A stretch of DNA of 10,136 nt. Source: Acidimicrobiia bacterium (lineage in GTDB: Bacteria > Actinomycetota > Acidimicrobiia > Spongiisociales > UBA5794). Position numbers and translations under genes: made by a program. The stretch is taken from the NCBI GenBank assembly GCA_029934555.1, contig JAOZMA010000060.1, positions 1 through 10,136 of the forward strand. The letters run 5' to 3'. Position 1 is the stretch's first letter. Each line of letters starts with the position of its first letter. Under the pieces are notes generated by a model. That model made no database searches. It saw only the letters and a list, made by a program, of their open reading frames with translations, and was not told the DNA's origin. Positions 7,757 to 10,136 of the stretch are shown here, in pieces.

Positions 7757-7785
7757 ATTATATGTTCGTCCGGGGAGCGTGCCGA
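7757..7785 (-). promoter_or_regulatory. hppA promoter
   Basis: A perfect -10 box TATAAT on the minus strand (7762-7757) lies 17 bp from TCGGCA (7785-7780), four of six matches to TTGACA. Transcription would begin near 7750, giving a leader of about 30 bases. This is the best sigma-70-type promoter in the window. Confidence 0.6.
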
Positions 7786-7868
7786 ATGGAGACTGGAAAC
7801 GGTGTCTGTTGTCTGTCTCCCGTCCGCTTCGGTGGATCGAGGTCCACCTCATTTGCCCGGGTCCCTCG

Positions 7869-7874
7869 TACGAT
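7869..7874 (+). promoter_or_regulatory. Candidate -10 box for a leaderless LCP mRNA
   Basis: TACGAT (four of six matches to TATAAT) ends 8 bp before the GTG at 7883, so transcription would begin at or just before the start codon. No ribosome site precedes that GTG, which fits a leaderless message as is common in actinobacteria. No clear -35 box is visible. Weak evidence. Confidence 0.3.
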
Positions 7875-7882
7875 TCCGGCCT

Positions 7883-9115
7883 GTGAAACGACTCATACCA
7901 ACACTCGCCGCTCTGATGCTCCTGTCCGCAGCCTGCACGTCGACTCCCGAGGCTGCTCCAGAGGCGGACGCCGGCTCGACCACCGCACCGTCGATCGCCA
8001 CAACTCAGGCGACCGAACCAACCACAACGTCGCAAGCACCCGCTACGACCAGCGCCGAAACGACCGATGTGGTGATGGTCGACGGTGATCTGCCGGAGGG
8101 CTTGCTGGCAGCGATCACCACTCTGCTCTCATGGCAGCGGGACGATCGAAACGAGACACCCGCCATCCCCGAGGGGCTCGCCGAACATCTGTCAGCCACC
8201 CCCTTTGCAACTCCGGACGAGGTCTCCGTGACCGGCACCACGGCAACGATCGAAGGTGGAGAGATCGCCGTTGTCGAAACCGACACCGGTGACGTGCTCC
8301 TTGCGGCCGATGAGGGCGACGGGTGGCGGATCGTGGGAGCCGACCCTGCAGCCGGTCCTCCCTGGTACGGCGAAGAGCCGAGAATGGTCATGGTCATCGG
8401 ATCCGACGCTCGCCCAGGCGAGAACCAACAACGTCTACGGGCCGACAGCATCCACCTGCTCACCGCGAATCCCTCGGAAGGGAACGGCACGATCCTCGGC
8501 TTCCCCAGGGACAGTTGGGTCTCGACACCGTACGGATCGATGAAGTTCACGTCGTTGATGGCCGGACGTGGCCCCCAGGTGATGGTCGATAAGGTCGTGG
8601 ACACGTGGGAGCTCCCGGTGGAGGGATACGTCGTGACCGGGTTCAAAGGTTTCGAGGACCTCATGCGAAACCTCGGCAGCCTCCCGATCGACCTGCCAAA
8701 GGCGATACCGACACAAGCCTGGTGGGAAGGGTTCAGAGCCGGAGAGCAGAAGCTGAACCCCCAGCGCACCCTCGAATACTCACGGACCCGCAAAGGGATC
8801 CCTGGCGGGGACTTCACACGATCGGCGAACCAGGGCGTCGTCATGCTGGCTGTGCTTCGTCTCCTCCAGATGAACGACATCGCGGATGCACCGGCGATCG
8901 TCAGCGTCCTCCTTGATCACACGTGGACCAGTCTGACGCCGACTGATCTCATTCAGTTGGCCGCCACGGTGCACGTGTTGGACGCTGAGGAGATCGAGAA
9001 CGTCGTTCTCCCCGGCCAGCTCGGCAGAGCCGGGGCCGCTTCGGTGGTCCGGCTTACACCCGCAGCCGACGAGATGCTGGCAGACCTCGCCGACGACGGG
9101 TTGTTGGATCAGTAG
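7883..9115 (+). CDS. LytR-CpsA-Psr (LCP) domain lipoprotein
   Basis: LCP enzymes transfer undecaprenyl-phosphate-linked glycopolymers, such as arabinogalactan or teichoic acid-like chains, to peptidoglycan outside the membrane. From the GTG at 7883 the protein has 410 residues. It begins with a lipoprotein signal peptide: basic KR, a hydrophobic stretch, then LSAAC with Cys at residue 18. A Thr/Ala/Pro-rich linker follows, then an unassigned segment (about 70-165) and the LCP domain (about 168 onward). Visible LCP motifs are GSDARPGE (173-180, D175 and R177), RLRADS (184-189), GFPRDSW (206-212) and the later SRTRKGIPGGDFTRSANQ, whose Arg residues normally hold the polyprenyl pyrophosphate. 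The frame is open upstream to 7754, but that extension has no signal-like sequence and would bury the lipobox. Most LCP proteins are anchored by an N-terminal membrane helix rather than a lipid. The gene's stop codon lies in an octamer repeat. Confidence 0.88.
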   Translation: MKRLIPTLAALMLLSAACTSTPEAAPEADAGSTTAPSIATTQATEPTTTSQAPATTSAETTDVVMVDGDLPEGLLAAITTLLSWQRDDRNETPAIPEGLAEHLSATPFATPDEVSVTGTTATIEGGEIAVVETDTGDVLLAADEGDGWRIVGADPAAGPPWYGEEPRMVMVIGSDARPGENQQRLRADSIHLLTANPSEGNGTILGFPRDSWVSTPYGSMKFTSLMAGRGPQVMVDKVVDTWELPVEGYVVTGFKGFEDLMRNLGSLPIDLPKAIPTQAWWEGFRAGEQKLNPQRTLEYSRTRKGIPGGDFTRSANQGVVMLAVLRLLQMNDIADAPAIVSVLLDHTWTSLTPTDLIQLAATVHVLDAEEIENVVLPGQLGRAGAASVVRLTPAADEMLADLADDGLLDQ

Positions 9116-9128
9116 ATCAGTAGATCAG
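9107..9128. repeat. Octamer tandem repeat, GATCAGTA x 2.75
   Basis: Two full copies and six bases of a third copy of GATCAGTA. The TAG stop codon of the LCP gene (9113-9115) falls across the first junction, so the array runs from the last codons into the intergenic gap. Confidence 0.85.
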
Positions 9129-9140
9129 CCAGGGTCACGG

Positions 9141-9176
9141 CCGACTACCAGCTACCAGTCCCGACTACCGATCACC
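9141..9176. repeat. Degenerate CCGACTA heptamer array
   Basis: The segment divides into CCGACTA, CCAGCTA, CCAGTC, CCGACTA, CCGATCA and a final CC: five units of 7 bp (one of 6 bp) related to CCGACTA, the reverse complement of the TAGTCGG unit at 5458. It fills the gap between the convergent LCP and toxin genes and overlaps the last bases of the toxin gene. Confidence 0.65.
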
Positions 9177-9495
9177 ATCGGATTCCCTGGGCGTAGCGGA
9201 GGGCCTTGTCCAGTTGGATCGTCGTTGGTGCGTCGAGCTGGCCGACGGAGCTCTCGGCAAGCTGGTTCTTCGGAACCGTGACGATCGTGTCGCAGTTGAT
9301 CACCGATTCTTCCGTTAATCCTTGTGCGGGTCCCACCGATACTTCCGATCGGATCCCCCGGATCGTTCGTGTGATCGGAGCGCAGACAATCCCCGTCAGC
9401 ACGGAAGTGGCTCTCGTGCGGGTCAACACGCAGACAGGGCGCCGTCCCACCGGCGGCTCGAGGTCTGCCCAGTAGATCTCTCCTCTGGTCACCAT
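9172..9495 (-). CDS. MazF/PemK-family mRNA interferase toxin
   Basis: A 107-residue toxin of the MazF/PemK family, sequence-specific endoribonucleases that cut mRNA and halt growth when the antitoxin is lost. It opens with TRGEIYWADLEPPVGRRPV, the family N terminus. R19 in GRRPV and T42 in APITRTIRG match, by motif position, the catalytic Arg and Thr of MazF enzymes. The middle contains the usual loop SVGPAQGLTEESVINCDTI, and length is normal (about 105-120). The ATG at 9495 overlaps the antitoxin gene by 7 bp (ATGGTGA), so the toxin is probably translated by coupling after the antitoxin. It shows no truncation or frameshift and is probably active. The exact cleavage site on RNA cannot be read from the sequence. 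Its 3' end abuts a repeat array shared with the LCP gene gap. Confidence 0.93.
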   Translation of the reverse strand: MVTRGEIYWADLEPPVGRRPVCVLTRTRATSVLTGIVCAPITRTIRGIRSEVSVGPAQGLTEESVINCDTIVTVPKNQLAESSVGQLDAPTTIQLDKALRYAQGIRW

Positions 9496-9734
9496 TCGGG
9501 CACCGTCTTCGCTGCGAGTCTGCCTGCGGCTTCGACGATCGACGGGTCCTGGGGCTGGGCCCGATAGGCCTCGATCAGATCTCGGTCGGCGTCGGCGAGA
9601 TCAGCAGCCTCAAGCACTGCGCGAGCACCGCGCCGGAGCAACTCCGATCGGCTCACCGACAACTGGCGGGCGAGTCGATCAAGTTCGCGAACGAGATCAT
9701 CGTCGAGTTGAACGAGTACCTGAACACGTGTCAT
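9489..9734 (-). CDS. Ribbon-helix-helix antitoxin (MazE/CopG-type partner)
   Basis: An 81-residue antitoxin. Residues 2-11 (TRVQVLVQLD) form the DNA-binding beta strand of a ribbon-helix-helix fold, followed by two helices (DDLVRELDRLARQL, then SVSRSELLRRGARAVLE). The acidic C-terminal part (ADLADADRDLIEAYRAQPQ onward) should wrap and block the toxin. The frame stays open to 9884, but residues before the strand do not look like a fold and there are three candidate ATGs at 9752, 9740 and 9734. I chose 9734 because it begins the ribbon directly; 9740 is nearly as likely. It comes first in the pair and overlaps the toxin start by 7 bp, a standard arrangement giving more antitoxin than toxin. It probably represses its own promoter through the palindrome over its start. 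Confidence 0.88.
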   Translation of the reverse strand: MTRVQVLVQLDDDLVRELDRLARQLSVSRSELLRRGARAVLEAADLADADRDLIEAYRAQPQDPSIVEAAGRLAAKTVPEW

Positions 9735-9755
9735 TACCATATGGTAGATCATATG
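9735..9755. promoter_or_regulatory. Autoregulatory operator and -10 box of the toxin-antitoxin operon
   Basis: A perfect 12-bp palindrome TACCATATGGTA (9735-9746) sits next to the antitoxin start. Its core CATATG (9738-9743) recurs 12 bp away at 9750-9755, as expected for adjacent ribbon-helix-helix dimers on roughly one helical turn. TATGAT on the minus strand (9753-9748, five of six matches to TATAAT) lies between and over them, placing the transcript start around 9740, so the message may be leaderless. No clear -35 box is seen. Confidence 0.5.
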
Positions 9756-9808
9756 CGAGACTTCGGAGATGATCCGGGTCGGCGAGAAGCGGGGAGATGC
9801 CAGGCAGT

Positions 9809-9964
9809 AGTACGCCCTACGTATGACGTAGTACGATCCCGAGCCGAGGGGGGACTCTCGCTCTGGGAGGTGTTCGCGTAGCACCGGTGCGAAGTCAGAG
9901 ATACACGACGCAACTAGCCGATACAGGACCTCCGAGCCGTACTACGTCATACCTACTTCGTACT
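9809..9964. repeat. Inverted-repeat element with central palindrome
   Basis: Left arm 9809-9835 and right arm 9938-9964 are reverse complements at 23 of 27 positions, including 15 perfect inner bases (GTATGACGTAGTACG at 9821-9835 and its complement at 9938-9952) and 6 perfect outer bases (AGTACG). The left arm itself contains CTACGT-atg-ACGTAG. A perfect 10-bp palindrome GCACCGGTGC (9881-9890) lies within 1 bp of the dyad centre. No obvious target-site duplication flanks it. It could be a short non-autonomous mobile element, a recombination or attachment-like site, or a regulatory dyad upstream of the toxin-antitoxin operon. Confidence 0.7.
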
Positions 9965-9998
9965 GCGTTCCGAGACACCAGCCGACTCACGATCGGCC

Positions 9999-10136
9999 TC
10001 ATATGTCTCTGTCGAGGAGCGCTGCCGGAGCGAATTCGGCCCTGCTCGAGGCACGAACGGTGATCGTTCCGAGACCGACCAGGTCCACTTGCCTGTCGAC
10101 GACCACATAGACAACCCGTGCCCGCCATGTGCGATC
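9999..10136 (-). CDS. Possible C-terminal end of a gene cut by the window edge
   Basis: On the minus strand a frame enters from the right edge and stays open for 45 codons to a TGA at 10001-9999. The translation (RARVVYVVVDRQVDLVGLG near its start, ending LLDRDI) alternates hydrophobic and polar residues like a real beta-rich domain, and about two thirds of its third codon positions are G or C. I do not recognise the family. It would be upstream of, and in the same direction as, the toxin-antitoxin pair. The short length makes a chance frame quite possible. Confidence 0.35.
   Translation of the reverse strand, partial: DRTWRARVVYVVVDRQVDLVGLGTITVRASSRAEFAPAALLDRDI

Larger units (their letters stand above)
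9756..10136. other. Right-edge stretch without a confident gene
   Basis: Apart from the inverted repeat at 9809-9964 and a possible gene end at 9999-10136, described separately, I see nothing functional here. There is no tRNA-like cloverleaf, no transposase fragment I recognise and no long frame with coding character. Confidence 0.5.

Noticed and set aside
7754..7882. Upstream extension of the LCP gene from a GTG at 7754
   Set aside because: It would place 43 non-conserved residues before a clear lipoprotein signal peptide and overlap the hppA promoter; the GTG at 7883 explains the N terminus better.
9129..9190. CCAGGG (9129-9134) and CCCTGG (9185-9190) as a terminator stem
   Set aside because: Only 6 bp of pairing across a 50-base loop, and the right arm lies inside the toxin gene; likely chance.
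9735..9884. Upstream extension of the antitoxin to 9884
   Set aside because: The added residues cover the operator and -10 box and do not resemble a ribbon-helix-helix protein; the domain begins at the ATG at 9734.
9895..10128. 77-codon minus-strand frame starting at 10128
   Set aside because: Cys/Arg/Ser-rich, with no fold-like pattern; it runs through the inverted-repeat element and competes with a more protein-like frame on the same strand.

Overview
The window looks like a piece of chromosome from a GC-rich actinobacterium (phylum Actinomycetota), probably not a well-studied genus. Four things point there: a topoisomerase I without zinc fingers that ends in a Lys/Ala-rich tail, a PimB-like GT4 mannosyltransferase, a LytR-CpsA-Psr (LCP) cell-wall protein, and frequent GTG starts with little or no Shine-Dalgarno sequence. 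The lineage is an inference from gene content and composition only.

Layout, left to right. (1) Minus-strand block, 104-5216: in transcription order a protein with two histidine-phosphatase domains (5216->3915), a PimB-like glycosyltransferase 2 bp behind it (3912->2860), a 97-bp gap with a possible promoter, then topA (2764->104). (2) A small plus-strand single-pass membrane protein (5257-5460), divergent from the phosphatase. (3) A repeat-rich gap (5458-5613) between convergent genes: eight perfect TAGTCGG heptamers, a shorter degenerate array in the opposite orientation, and a 12-bp-stem hairpin abutting the hppA stop codon. (4) hppA, a 702-aa membrane pyrophosphatase on the minus strand (7719->5611), with a recognisable promoter and ribosome site. 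(5) Divergent from it, an LCP-domain lipoprotein (7883-9115). (6) A second convergent gap (9107-9180) with an octamer repeat over the stop codon and a degenerate heptamer array. (7) A minus-strand toxin-antitoxin pair: ribbon-helix-helix antitoxin (9734->9489) and MazF/PemK toxin (9495->9172), overlapping by 7 bp, with a palindrome at the antitoxin start. (8) A 384-bp stretch at the right edge with no confident gene, holding a 27-bp imperfect inverted repeat around a central palindrome, and possibly the C-terminal end of a gene running off the window.

Functionally this is mostly housekeeping: DNA supercoiling, envelope glycolipid and wall-polymer assembly, and pyrophosphate-driven ion pumping. 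One accessory toxin-antitoxin module sits at the right. The less ordinary items are the heptamer repeat family found in three intergenic gaps, the tandem phosphatase with both active sites apparently intact, the lipoprotein form of the LCP protein, and the inverted-repeat element beside the toxin-antitoxin pair. I see no CRISPR array, tRNA, rRNA or insertion sequence with a transposase.
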